A stretch of DNA of 64,000 nucleotides from Mycobacterium sp. 4858. GTDB lineage: Bacteria; Actinomycetota; Actinomycetes; Mycobacteriales; Mycobacteriaceae. The notes under the pieces are model-generated. The model ran no database searches, was not told the DNA's origin, and saw only the letters and a list, made by a program, of their open reading frames with translations. Location of the stretch: assembly GCF_900240975.1 (NCBI RefSeq), contig NZ_LT968776.1:3691216-3755215 (forward strand), read 5' to 3'. The position numbers and the translations under genes are program-made. This document shows positions 11,201-17,615 of the stretch, one piece after another; positions within the stretch are counted from its first letter, which is position 1, and each line of letters begins with the position of its first letter.

Positions 11201-11537
11201 CCGCTTCGCCGAGGAGTTCGGATCGGTGGCCCAGGGCAGACCGGACACGGGCAAATTCCTGGCCGAACTCAAGGCGCTGCCCCGCGAGGAGTGGCCCTCC
11301 GCCATCCGTCGGCTGGTCTCCGGCCAGATCAGCCTGTTGCTGCGGCGCACGATCGATCCCGACCGCCCGCTGTCCGATTACGGCCTGGACTCGCTCGGCA
11401 ACCTGGAGCTGCGAACCCGGATCGAAACCGAAACGGGTGTGCGCGTCAGCCCCACCAAGATCACGACGGTGCGTGACTTGGCCGAGCACTTGTGCGACGA
11501 GTTGGCCGCTGCCGAGACCGCGTCGTCGGCGTCCTGA
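5217..11537 (+). CDS. Type I polyketide synthase, mycocerosic acid synthase-like (KS-AT-DH-ER-KR-ACP)
   Basis: This 2106-aa iterative PKS has the full reducing set. KS has Cys178 in 'VDTACSSG' plus 'EAHGTGTP' and 'VKTNFGH'. AT has Ser623 in 'GHSLGES' and the 'VASH' motif of methylmalonyl-specific ATs in MAS-type enzymes. DH starts near residue 894 ('LGDHRIHHVAALPGAAY'). ER is at ~1415-1740 ('HSGTGGVGQAA'). KR starts near 1761 ('VTGGLGGLG', 'GAYAAANSWLDAF'). ACP has Ser2059 in 'YGLDSLGN'. There is no thioesterase, as in MAS, Pks2 and Pks5. Expected product: a multimethyl-branched long-chain acid. It begins at TTG 5217 with AGGGGA 8 nt upstream. The 291-bp gap before it holds no gene. It occupies the pks3/pks4 position but is intact, and the next genes make PAPS. 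Confidence 0.93.
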   Translation: MRAATAAPIAVIGMACRLPGGIDSPQRLWDALLRGADFVGEIPADRWDADLYYDPEPGVPGRSVTRWGAFLDDVGGFDCDFFGMTEREATAIDPQHRLLLETSWDAIEHAGLDPARLSHSQTGVFVGLTHGDYELLSADCGAAEGPYGFTGTSNAFASGRVAYTLGLHGPAVTVDTACSSGLMAVHQACGSLNGGESDFALAGGVVVTLEPRKSVSGSLQGMLSPTGRCHAFDADADGFVSGEGCAMLLLKRLDDAQRDGDRILAVVRGTAANQDGRTVNIAAPSETAQVAVYRKALATAGIDAATVGFVEAHGTGTPVGDPIEYSSLAAVYGTEGPCALGSVKTNFGHLQSTSGPLGLMKAILALQHGIVPRNLHFTRLPDEMAQVKTELFVPQADAPWPTDGRHPRRAAVSSYGMSGTNVHAVLEEAPAQAPERGTAPNGDGPLLFPVSATSAEQLRVTAARIADWVDEHAGAAGSAGLRDLGYTLARRRAHRPVRTVVSAGSFGELSAALRDVAGSDIPYEHAVGQDDLGPVWVFSGQGSQWPAMGAELLAREPVFAATIAELEPLIAAESGFSVTAAMSAPEVVTGIDRVQPTIFAMQVALAETMKSYGVRPGAVIGHSLGESAAAVVAGGLTLHDGVRVICRRSKLMARIAGRGAMASVELPGQQVLSELSIRGISDVVLSVVASPTSTVVGGDAREIRDLVAAWQEQDIMAREVAVDVASHSPQVEPILDELLEALDGLEPVEPQVPYYSATLWNPRERPSFTGDYWAENLRYTVRFAAAVQAALKDGYRVFGELAPHPLLTHAVEQNAGGLDMPIAALAAMRREQELPAGLRGFVANVHSAGAAVDFSVQYPTGRLVDAPLPTWTHRRLMLSREATEQAQGAAVQAVHPLLGAHVHLPEEPERHVWQGDIGTEAHPWLGDHRIHHVAALPGAAYCEMALAAARAVFGERSEVRDVTFEQTLLLDDRTRAFSAATVVAPAVLEFTVDTHDEGERVRRAGAVLHALEEADGQPGAHDMATLIAGHPSGMDGAELRKAFDAIGIQYGTAFSGLAAALVGDPDAGTVLAEVALPGAIRSQQSGYAVHPALLDACFQSVVVHPRVQEAGAGGLLLPVGVRRLRSYSSTRNAQYCLARVTSSRPGECEADLDVLDPAGTVLCRIEGLRLAGGVSEEERSHRLLNERLLTIEWEASQLPDPPGGEPGSWLLLSACDVADPVTARLGEALNCDGAQCTTVSLPLGSVAPGRLRALLSGAGELPSNGHAPLKGLTGVVVVTAPGAGGTDESRRGRDYVSHLAAAARELSELPGEAPRLFVLTRNAATVAAGDVANLEQAGLRGLLRVIDSEHPHLSVTQIDIDAATEPKHVALQCKSGSEEDETAWRDGEWYTARLRPGPLRPAERRSTVVDHGRDGMRLQIRIPGDLESLEFTAVDRVPPGPGEIEVAVAASTINFADVLVAFGRYPTFEGYRQQLGGDFAGVVTAVGPGVTEHKVGDRVGGLSRNGCWGTFVLADARHAVTLPDGMRLDDAAAVPTAAATAWYGLHDLARIAPTDKVLIHSGTGGVGQAAIAIARAAGCEVFATAGSPQRRQLLHDLGIEHVYDSRSTAFADGIRRDTGGYGIDVVLNSLPGAAQRAGIELLAFGGRFVELGKRDIYGDTRLGLFPFRRNLSLFAVDLALLTFSHPETVRRLLTTVYQRTADGELPPPRTTHYPIHDAATAVRLVAAAGHTGKVVLDVPRAGRTVAAVPPEQVRPFRTDGAYIVTGGLGGLGLFLAAEMAAGGAGRIVLNSRSAADERARQAIERLRAGGADIVVECGDIAEPGTAERLVTSAGATGLPVRGVLHAAAVVEDATLTNVTDELIDRCWAPKVYGARHLQLALQEGQAREPLDWFCAFSSAAALVGSPGQGAYAAANSWLDAFAHWRRAQGLPGTTIAWGAWSEVGRATALAEDAGIAITPAEGYRAFETLLRYDRPYSGYAPIMGTPWLTSFAQRSRFAEEFGSVAQGRPDTGKFLAELKALPREEWPSAIRRLVSGQISLLLRRTIDPDRPLSDYGLDSLGNLELRTRIETETGVRVSPTKITTVRDLAEHLCDELAAAETASSAS

Positions 11538-11723
11538 CCCAAGCGGCCGGCCTCTGCGGAGGAAGCGCGTGAGCCCAACGGTCACGAAGGCGCCATTCAA
11601 CTCATCGTGGTTACAACCGGCCCCGATGGGCAAGGCAGGCCGGCACCTGAGGCGACGGCCACCGGCAGGTCGTTGAGGCCTCCCGGACCGGCCGTTCAGT
11701 GGCGGCGCAGTGGAAAACTCCTG

Positions 11724-11793
11724 TAAATTGGCCATCTTAAGTAGAAGACCGGCGACAGCCCGGTTTGACCGGCGGGCGACCCGGTGAGGGTCG
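11724..11793 (+). promoter_or_regulatory. Candidate promoter and structured 5' leader of cysC
   Basis: The 289-bp gap after the PKS contains a TANNNT box, TAAATT (11724-11729). It is followed by two GC-rich hairpins: one built on CCGG 11760-11763 / 11769-11772, and one on CGACCC 11777-11782 / GGGTCG 11788-11793 with a 5-nt loop. The second ends about 34 nt before the cysC ATG. I could not match it to a known riboswitch. It may be an attenuator, or simply stable GC-rich DNA. Confidence 0.3.
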
Positions 11794-11826
11794 TCAGGAG
11801 AGTTTCCCGAGAGCGTGGAGCTGAGC

Positions 11827-12510
11827 ATGTCGAACAACATCACCTGGCATGAACACCACATCAGTCGCAGCAGCCGCGAGAAACTCAACGGGCATCGGGG
11901 TTGCGTCCTGTGGTTCACCGGTCTCAGCGGCAGCGGTAAGAGCACGGTGGCCAACACCGTCGAACAGAAGCTCTACGAGCGGGGTGTCCGAAGCTATCTC
12001 CTCGACGGGGACAACGTCCGTTATGGGCTCAACGCCGGACCGGACACCCTCGAACCACGGCATGGGGTCGAGTTCGCCAAGAGGTTCGGGCTGGGCTTCT
12101 CCGCGGAAGATCGCGAAGAGAACATTCGCCGCATCGGGGCCGTCTCGAAGCTGTTCTGTGAGGCCGGTGTCATCGCTTTGACGGCTTTCATCAGTCCCTA
12201 CCGGCGCGATCGCGACGCGGTGCGGGAAACGCTCGTCGAAGGCGACTTCCAGGAGATCTTCATCGATACCCCGCTCGAGATCTGCGAAAGGCGCGACCCC
12301 AAGGGGCTGTACAAGAAGGCCCGGGCGGGGGAGATCAAGGGATTCACCGGGATCGACGATCCCTACGAGGCCCCGGTGCAACCGGAACTGCGACTCGCGG
12401 GCGGTCAGAAGGACGCGGACACACTGGCCGAGGAGGTGATTGCCCACCTCGAGAAGGTCGGCGTCGTCCCGGCCCTCGCGCGCAGCCGCGACGGTGCCCT
12501 CGAGGTCTAG
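11827..12510 (+). CDS. cysC: Adenylylsulfate (APS) kinase
   Basis: This 227-aa cytosolic kinase phosphorylates APS to PAPS, the sulfate donor for sulfotransferases. The P-loop is 'GLSGSGKST' (K38), followed by 'LLDGDNVRYGLN' and 'ENIRRIGAVSKLF', which bind APS, and the family lid region 'FISPYRRDR' and 'RDPKGLYKKARAGEIKGFTGIDDPYE'. ATG 11827 has GGAG at 11817-11820, 6 nt upstream; a GTG at 11815 is less likely. It stands alone, unlike the CysN-CysC fusion known from M. tuberculosis, and is 71 bp upstream of an ATP sulfurylase, so the pair forms a self-contained PAPS pathway. The location between a PKS and an acyl-AMP ligase suggests a sulfated lipid product, an inference. Confidence 0.95.
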   Translation: MSNNITWHEHHISRSSREKLNGHRGCVLWFTGLSGSGKSTVANTVEQKLYERGVRSYLLDGDNVRYGLNAGPDTLEPRHGVEFAKRFGLGFSAEDREENIRRIGAVSKLFCEAGVIALTAFISPYRRDRDAVRETLVEGDFQEIFIDTPLEICERRDPKGLYKKARAGEIKGFTGIDDPYEAPVQPELRLAGGQKDADTLAEEVIAHLEKVGVVPALARSRDGALEV

Positions 12511-12581
12511 AGGGTCTAGGAATCGGAACAGGCGCCGGACTGTTCGAAGAAAGTGTTGGGCGGCGAAACGAGGGGCATCAG

Positions 12582-13847
12582 ATGAGCTACACGGGTCACA
12601 ACGGCAAGCCGATCGTGGAGCGGGTATCCACCGAAAACGCGGCCGGCCGGATCCAGGGCCTGGCGCGGGTGCCCATATCGAAGGCGACCGCGCACGAGGT
12701 CATCAGCCTGTCCTACGGATTCTTCACGCCGCTCACCGGGTTCATGGGGCGGCAAGAGGTCGATACCACGCTGGACAAGTTGGCGCTGCCCGACGGCACG
12801 CTGTGGAGCATCCCGATCGTCTTCGACCTGTCGGCGGACGACATCGAGAGGCTGGGCGTCGACGAGGGCTCCGGCGTGGTGCTGGAATACCTCGACGTCC
12901 CCCTCGCCATCCTCGACGTCACCGAGATCTACGAGTACGACCTGCAGCGCCTGGCCGAGAAGACTTACGGCACAACGGACCCACGGCACCCGGGCGTGAA
13001 GAAGACGCTGGCGTACGAGAACCGGTTCGTGGCCGGAGAAATCACGCTCATCAACGAGCCGGTGTTCAACGAGCCCTTCAAGAGCTTTTGGCTCACGCCC
13101 AAGCAGCACCACGACGCGCTCGCGGAGAAGAATTGGAACCACGTCGTGGCCCATCAGACCCGCAACGTCCCACACACCGGCCACGAGGCGCTGATGAAGC
13201 AGGCGTGGCTGGCCGCCAATGAGGACCAGCCCGTCGACGAATTGAACACCGGAGTGCTCGTCAACGCCATCATCGGGCAGAAGCGGGTGGGCGACTACAT
13301 CGACGAGGCGATCCTGTTGACCCAGGACGCGCTGAGGACCAGCGGCTACTTCCGGGAAGACGTCCACAAGGTGACCTTCACGTTGTGGGACATGCGCTAC
13401 GCCGGACCGAGGGAGGCGATCTTCCACGCCATCCTGCGGACCAACCTCGGCTGCACGCACCACATGTTCGGGCGCGACCACGCCGGCGTCGGCGACTTCT
13501 ACCATCCCTACGACTCGCAGAACCTCCTTCAGGACCACCGCTCGGAGCTGGACATCAAACCGGTGTTCCTGCGGGAGAATTGGTACTGCCCCGAATGCCG
13601 CGAAGTGACCAACTCGGCGCTGTGCGGCCACGACGCCAAGGCGCAGAGCTTCAGCGGAAGCCTGATCCGAAGCATCCTCACCGACGAGGTGAAGCCGACG
13701 CAGCAGGTCATGCGGCACGAGGTGTTCGAGGTGGTGCTTCAGGCCGCCGCCGAGTACGGCCAGGGCTCGCCGTTCGTCACCGAGGAGTACCTGAGGGACC
13801 GGCTGCCCGTGTTCACCCTGAACCAGTTGGAGGGGGCCGACTCGTGA
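12582..13847 (+). CDS. sat: ATP sulfurylase (sulfate adenylyltransferase, Sat type)
   Basis: This 421-aa homo-oligomeric ATP sulfurylase makes APS and pyrophosphate from ATP and sulfate. It has an N-terminal PUA-like domain and the catalytic motifs 'QTRNVPHTGH' (Q192 to H201) and 'GRDHAG'. A Cys/His cluster, C336, C339, C348 and H350 ('YCPECREV', 'LCGHD'), is the zinc site found in bacterial and archaeal Sat proteins. This is the Sat type, not the CysD/CysN heterodimer that mycobacteria use for assimilation. ATG 12582 follows a GAGGGG ribosome-binding site. Its stop overlaps the next start (GTGA), so translation of the following small gene is probably coupled. Confidence 0.95.
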   Translation: MSYTGHNGKPIVERVSTENAAGRIQGLARVPISKATAHEVISLSYGFFTPLTGFMGRQEVDTTLDKLALPDGTLWSIPIVFDLSADDIERLGVDEGSGVVLEYLDVPLAILDVTEIYEYDLQRLAEKTYGTTDPRHPGVKKTLAYENRFVAGEITLINEPVFNEPFKSFWLTPKQHHDALAEKNWNHVVAHQTRNVPHTGHEALMKQAWLAANEDQPVDELNTGVLVNAIIGQKRVGDYIDEAILLTQDALRTSGYFREDVHKVTFTLWDMRYAGPREAIFHAILRTNLGCTHHMFGRDHAGVGDFYHPYDSQNLLQDHRSELDIKPVFLRENWYCPECREVTNSALCGHDAKAQSFSGSLIRSILTDEVKPTQQVMRHEVFEVVLQAAAEYGQGSPFVTEEYLRDRLPVFTLNQLEGADS

Positions 13848-14161
13848 GCGGCGAGGAGAACAAGATCAAGGTCAACGTGTGGATCAACGAGGAGCGGCTC
13901 GAGGCGCTGGCGAAGGCCGGAATGGCCGACTCGGCGAAGGAAGCGTTCGCAGGCATGAAGCTTCTGGAGATCTACACCACCGAAGAGCAGAAAGACGTTG
14001 TCCTGCAACGCTTTCCAGGTGCAAAATACGACTCCGCCACCACCAAGTCCATCGAGTTGCTACCCAAGAAGGTCAAGGACAGGCTGTTGCAGTTGTCCAT
14101 CGCGCTGCACTCCACGGGCCCTGACGTGATGGACAGCTTCCTTGCCGAATCGCAACCCTAG
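13844..14161 (+). CDS. Unrecognised small cytosolic protein coupled to sat
   Basis: This 105-aa protein begins at GTG 13844, overlapping the sat stop by four bases. It has no signal peptide or membrane segment, no cysteine, and is lysine-rich and charged. Visible stretches include 'KIKVNVWINEERLEALAKAG', 'AFAGMKLLEIYTTEEQ' and 'IELLPKKVKDRLLQLSIAL', suggesting a small alpha/beta fold. I do not recognise a family. The tight overlap suggests it acts with Sat/CysC, perhaps as a partner or regulator. It is separated by 14 bp from the convergent acyl-AMP ligase. Coding is supported by coupling, normal codon use and length; function is unknown. Confidence 0.8.
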   Translation: MSGEENKIKVNVWINEERLEALAKAGMADSAKEAFAGMKLLEIYTTEEQKDVVLQRFPGAKYDSATTKSIELLPKKVKDRLLQLSIALHSTGPDVMDSFLAESQP

Positions 14162-14175
14162 CGGGGCGCGTCCGC

Positions 14176-15915
14176 TCAGGCGTCCAACCGGGTGAACTGC
14201 TGGCGGCGGTACTGCTCGACGCAGGCGGCGCGCCGGATCTTGCCGCTCGTCGTGGTGGGGATGGAACCCGGGGGCACCAGCACGAGATCGGCGACATTGA
14301 GGCCGTGCGAGCTCGAAATCGCCGCGGTGACATCGTTTTTGACGGTGTCGAGCCGGCGCAACGCGTCCTCGGCGGAATCGCCGCGCTTCTTCCATTCGAT
14401 GATGGTCACCAGCTTTTCGGACTCGTCCACCGCGACGGAGATCGCCGCGACCCGGCCCCCGGTGATCTGTTGGACCGTCGACTCGATGTCCTCGGGATAG
14501 TGGTTGCGCCCGTACACGATCAGTAGATCCTTCATCCGGCCCACGATGAACATCTCGCCCTCGGAGACGAAGCCGAGATCACCGGTGCGCAGCCACGGTC
14601 CCGCGGGCGTGCCCGGTGACGGGTCCGTCACGGTGCCGCCGAAGGTGCGCTCGGTTTCCTCCGGCTTCCGCCAATAGCCGCCGGCCACGTTCTCGCCGTG
14701 CACCCAGATTTCGCCGACCGTCCCCGGCGGGCGTTCCCTGCCGGTGTCCGGGTCGACGATCCGCACCGCCGGCGACCTCGGCGTGCCATAGCTGAGTAGC
14801 GGTGAGCCGGTTTGCGCCGAACACCGTTGCGCCGCCCCCTCCGACAACCGCTCGGGTTCGAAGTGAACGACCTCCGGGGCGCCCCCCCGGGTGCGGCTGG
14901 CGACGTAGACGGTCGCCTCCGCGAGGCCGTAGGAGGGGCGCATCATGTGATCGCGGAAGTTGTACGGGGCGAACCGTTTACAGAATCGGCCCAGCGTGGC
15001 GGGATGGATGCGCTCGGCGCCGCTGATGATGCCCAGCACGTTGCCCAGGTCGATGCCGTCCAGGTCGGCATCCGACGTCTTGCGGGTGGCCAGCTCGAAG
15101 GCGAAGTTGGGCGCCGCCGACATCACCGGTGCGCCGTTGGCCATCGCGTGGATCCACCGCGCCGGGCGCTGCAGGAAGGCCACCGGGCTCGTCAGGTCAC
15201 CGCGGTAGCCACCCAGGATCGGCGCGATCACGCCGAGCACGAAACCCATGTCGTGATAGAAGGGCAGCCACGACACCACGGTCGTGTCGCGCGGCGGGAC
15301 GCCGTTGGCCTCGACGAAATAGTCGGCCATCAGCTGCTGGAAGTTCACCTGAAGGTTCCGGTGCGAGATCACCACCCCGGCGGGCAGCCGAGTGGAGCCG
15401 GAGGTGTACTGCAGGTACGCCGTGCCTGGGGCGCCGCTCACCCGGATGCTCGGAGCGCCCGCATCGTCCAAATCGAGCGCGTCGACCTCGACGACGGCCG
15501 GCGTGGCCGTCGAGCCCGGTTGCCGGAGGTGGTCGGAGACGGCTCCGGCGGCCGCGGACGTGGTGAGGACGACGGTGGGTGTGGTGTCGGCCAGGACGGC
15601 GCTCACCCGTTCGTCGTGCGAACCGGCCGCGGGTACCGACAGCGGGACCGCGATCAGCCCGGCCTGCATCGCGCCCAGGAACGCCACGATGTAGGCCAGC
15701 CCTTGGGGAGCGAGGATCACGGCGCGGTCGCCCACGGCCCCATGCCGCCTGACCGCGTGCGCGACGTTCAGCGTCCGCCGGTGCAGCTGCGCCCACGTCA
15801 ACGCCTCGGTGACGCCCGCCCAATCCTGCTCGTAGTCGGTGTAGCGGAACGCCACGTCGTCGGGCTGCAGCCCGGCGCGTTCACGCAGCAGGGCGACCAC
15901 GGACGCGTTCTGCAT
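14176..15915 (-). CDS. fadD21: Long-chain fatty acyl-AMP ligase (FAAL), FadD21 position
   Basis: This 579-aa acyl-adenylate-forming enzyme activates a fatty acid as acyl-AMP for loading onto a PKS. Motifs: 'YTSGSTRLPAGVVISHRN' (P-loop; the RLPAG variant is typical of FAALs), 'PSYGLAEATVYV', 'LRTGDLGF' and 'GRMKDLLIVYGRNHYPEDIE', with the C-terminal lysine in 'TTTSGKIRR'. The start ATG 15915 lies 7 nt after TAACCT (minus strand, 15923-15928), a leaderless pattern. The gene is 5 bp from the PucR-type gene, as fadD21 is from Rv1186c in M. tuberculosis. It most likely feeds the PKS at 5.2-11.5 kb. The fadD21 name rests on synteny and length; fadD23/26/28-type substrates cannot be excluded. Confidence 0.85.
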   Translation of the reverse strand: MQNASVVALLRERAGLQPDDVAFRYTDYEQDWAGVTEALTWAQLHRRTLNVAHAVRRHGAVGDRAVILAPQGLAYIVAFLGAMQAGLIAVPLSVPAAGSHDERVSAVLADTTPTVVLTTSAAAGAVSDHLRQPGSTATPAVVEVDALDLDDAGAPSIRVSGAPGTAYLQYTSGSTRLPAGVVISHRNLQVNFQQLMADYFVEANGVPPRDTTVVSWLPFYHDMGFVLGVIAPILGGYRGDLTSPVAFLQRPARWIHAMANGAPVMSAAPNFAFELATRKTSDADLDGIDLGNVLGIISGAERIHPATLGRFCKRFAPYNFRDHMMRPSYGLAEATVYVASRTRGGAPEVVHFEPERLSEGAAQRCSAQTGSPLLSYGTPRSPAVRIVDPDTGRERPPGTVGEIWVHGENVAGGYWRKPEETERTFGGTVTDPSPGTPAGPWLRTGDLGFVSEGEMFIVGRMKDLLIVYGRNHYPEDIESTVQQITGGRVAAISVAVDESEKLVTIIEWKKRGDSAEDALRRLDTVKNDVTAAISSSHGLNVADLVLVPPGSIPTTTSGKIRRAACVEQYRRQQFTRLDA

Positions 15916-15920
15916 GCGCG

Positions 15921-17534
15921 TTAGGTTACCGCCTCGCCCCGGGGCCCACCCGGCAGTCGCAAGCCCAGCGAAAACAGCAGCCGCACCTCGGGATCGGCCA
16001 ACGATGTCGACAACAACTTCTCGATGCGGCGCACGCGGTAGCGGACGGTGTTGGGATGCACGTGCAGCGACCGCGCGGCGGCCGCGACGTCGCCGAAGTC
16101 GTCCAGATACACCCGCAGGGTCTCGGCCAGCACCGGTTCCCGGGCGCGCAGCTCGGCGATGCGCGGATCGACCAGCCGGTCTTCGCGGCCGACCAGGGCC
16201 AGGATCTCGTCGAGCAGGACGGTGGTGCGCGCCTCGGCCAGCGACGTCACCTGTGGCATCGAAACCGGATGGCGCGCAGCGCTGTCCAGCACGCGGTCCA
16301 GTTCGGCGCGCGCCGCGGCGATCCCGGCCAGGCCGGTGACGGGAGCGGCGACGGCGGCCCGCAACTGCACCCCGAGCTCGGCGCGCATCGCCGCGACGGT
16401 GCCGCGCACCCACGAGTTGACCGAACGGGTCTGCGTCTGGGGCAGCAGCACATAGATCCGCGATCCGCGCGAGGCCACCTGAGCATCGCTCCGAAAGGCG
16501 CTGACGCTCAACGCCATCACGTCGGCCACCCGCGCCTGGCGGGGCGTGCCGTCGGCCGCGGCGTCGGCGGTGTCCCAGCCGATCAGCGCCGCGTCGCCGT
16601 CGGGGGTGACGCCGAGTTCGCGCGCGACGGCGACCGGGTCGGGTTCGCCGTCGATCAGGCCCAGCAGCTGCTGCACCCGCCGCGCGTGCGTGGACGGCCG
16701 CGCCGCCAACCGCGCCATGATCCGCGCGGCGAGCACCGCCGCACCGCGCAGTATCTGCTCGGCGTCATCGGCCAACGGCTGCGAGCCCTGCTGCACCCAG
16801 ATGGTGCCGGCGAACGTCGGCGGTCGCCGCGCGTCCAACGCGGGCTGGTGGATCCCGACGGCCAGGCGCGGCCGCAGGCCCAACTCGGGACGTTCGGCCA
16901 CGCGCACCACCTGATCGCCGGCCCGCAGCGCATCGAAAATGCCCCACTGGCCGATCCATTCGAGATGCGCGGGCGGCCCCGCCCGGCCCAGGATGGACAG
17001 GCGGCGCAGCTCGTCGGCTTCGTCGTTGGAGGCCGAATACGCCAACACGTGCGACTGGGCGTTCTCGATGCTGACCATGCCGTGGATGCGATCGGCCAGC
17101 GACTGCGCCAAGCCGAACAGGTCGGTGCCCGAGTCCTCGGTCTCGTCGGCGCGGTCGCCGTGATGCTCGAGCACGTGACTGACCAACTGGTAGAGCCGTT
17201 CCCAGCGGGCCCGCGGCTCGACGGCGACCACCGCCGAGCCGGCCCCCACCGCCGCATTCACCAGGGCGTTCGAGGGTTCCTTGGCGAAGACCGCCACCGG
17301 CACCCGCTCGCGGGCCTGCTTGCTCACCCAGCGCAGCGCCTCGTCGTCGGCGACCCCCAGCAGGAAGAACGCGTCGGACGACCCCACGGCCGCCGCGAGT
17401 CCGAGCCGCACGTCGTCGCCGTCGATCAGCGCGGCGGAAGCCACCGGAAGGTCCAGGCCCCGCGGCGCTTCGACCAGGCTGACCAGCGTCGCGTCCAGCG
17501 CCAACAACAGCTGACCCAGCCCCACACCGGCCAT
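15921..17534 (-). CDS. pruC: PucR-family transcriptional regulator of proline catabolism
   Basis: This 537-aa regulator is PucR/CdaR-like: an N-terminal sensory region, a central GGDEF-like region, and a C-terminal helix-turn-helix ('FGDVAAAARSLHVHPNTVRYRVRRIEKLL', residues ~480-510, given here by its ends 'FGDVAAAA' and 'RRIEKLL'). It is the Rv1186c orthologue by position and sequence. The M. smegmatis counterpart, PruC, activates the P5C dehydrogenase and proline dehydrogenase genes, which here are divergent and 81 bp away. It starts with ATG 17534. A near-perfect palindrome lies 5-18 bp upstream of this start, suggesting autoregulation and control of rocA from one site. Confidence 0.85.
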   Translation of the reverse strand: MAGVGLGQLLLALDATLVSLVEAPRGLDLPVASAALIDGDDVRLGLAAAVGSSDAFFLLGVADDEALRWVSKQARERVPVAVFAKEPSNALVNAAVGAGSAVVAVEPRARWERLYQLVSHVLEHHGDRADETEDSGTDLFGLAQSLADRIHGMVSIENAQSHVLAYSASNDEADELRRLSILGRAGPPAHLEWIGQWGIFDALRAGDQVVRVAERPELGLRPRLAVGIHQPALDARRPPTFAGTIWVQQGSQPLADDAEQILRGAAVLAARIMARLAARPSTHARRVQQLLGLIDGEPDPVAVARELGVTPDGDAALIGWDTADAAADGTPRQARVADVMALSVSAFRSDAQVASRGSRIYVLLPQTQTRSVNSWVRGTVAAMRAELGVQLRAAVAAPVTGLAGIAAARAELDRVLDSAARHPVSMPQVTSLAEARTTVLLDEILALVGREDRLVDPRIAELRAREPVLAETLRVYLDDFGDVAAAARSLHVHPNTVRYRVRRIEKLLSTSLADPEVRLLFSLGLRLPGGPRGEAVT

Positions 17535-17538
17535 TGTC

Positions 17539-17552
17539 TGATCGTACTATCA
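17539..17552. promoter_or_regulatory. Candidate PruC operator
   Basis: TGATCGTACTATCA in the 81-bp divergent region between pruC and rocA is a 14-bp dyad in which only one base pair breaks the symmetry. It is the clearest inverted repeat in this gap and is placed for control of both genes. Binding by the PucR-type regulator is inferred. Confidence 0.4.
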
Positions 17553-17615
17553 AAGGGCGCCCATGCTGTCCGATCGGCTAATTCCGTGGGGCGCCGCGGC
17601 GAGGATCCTGGCGGC

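Noticed and set aside
11736..11826. Known riboswitch (SAM, cobalamin or ydaO type) before cysC
   Set aside because: Two hairpins are present, but none of the conserved core motifs of those classes could be matched.
9332..11957. Long overlapping frames (714 codons plus, 870 codons minus) within the PKS 3' half
   Set aside because: Low-complexity Arg/Ala sequences lying in other frames of the ER and KR domains; artefacts of GC-rich third positions.
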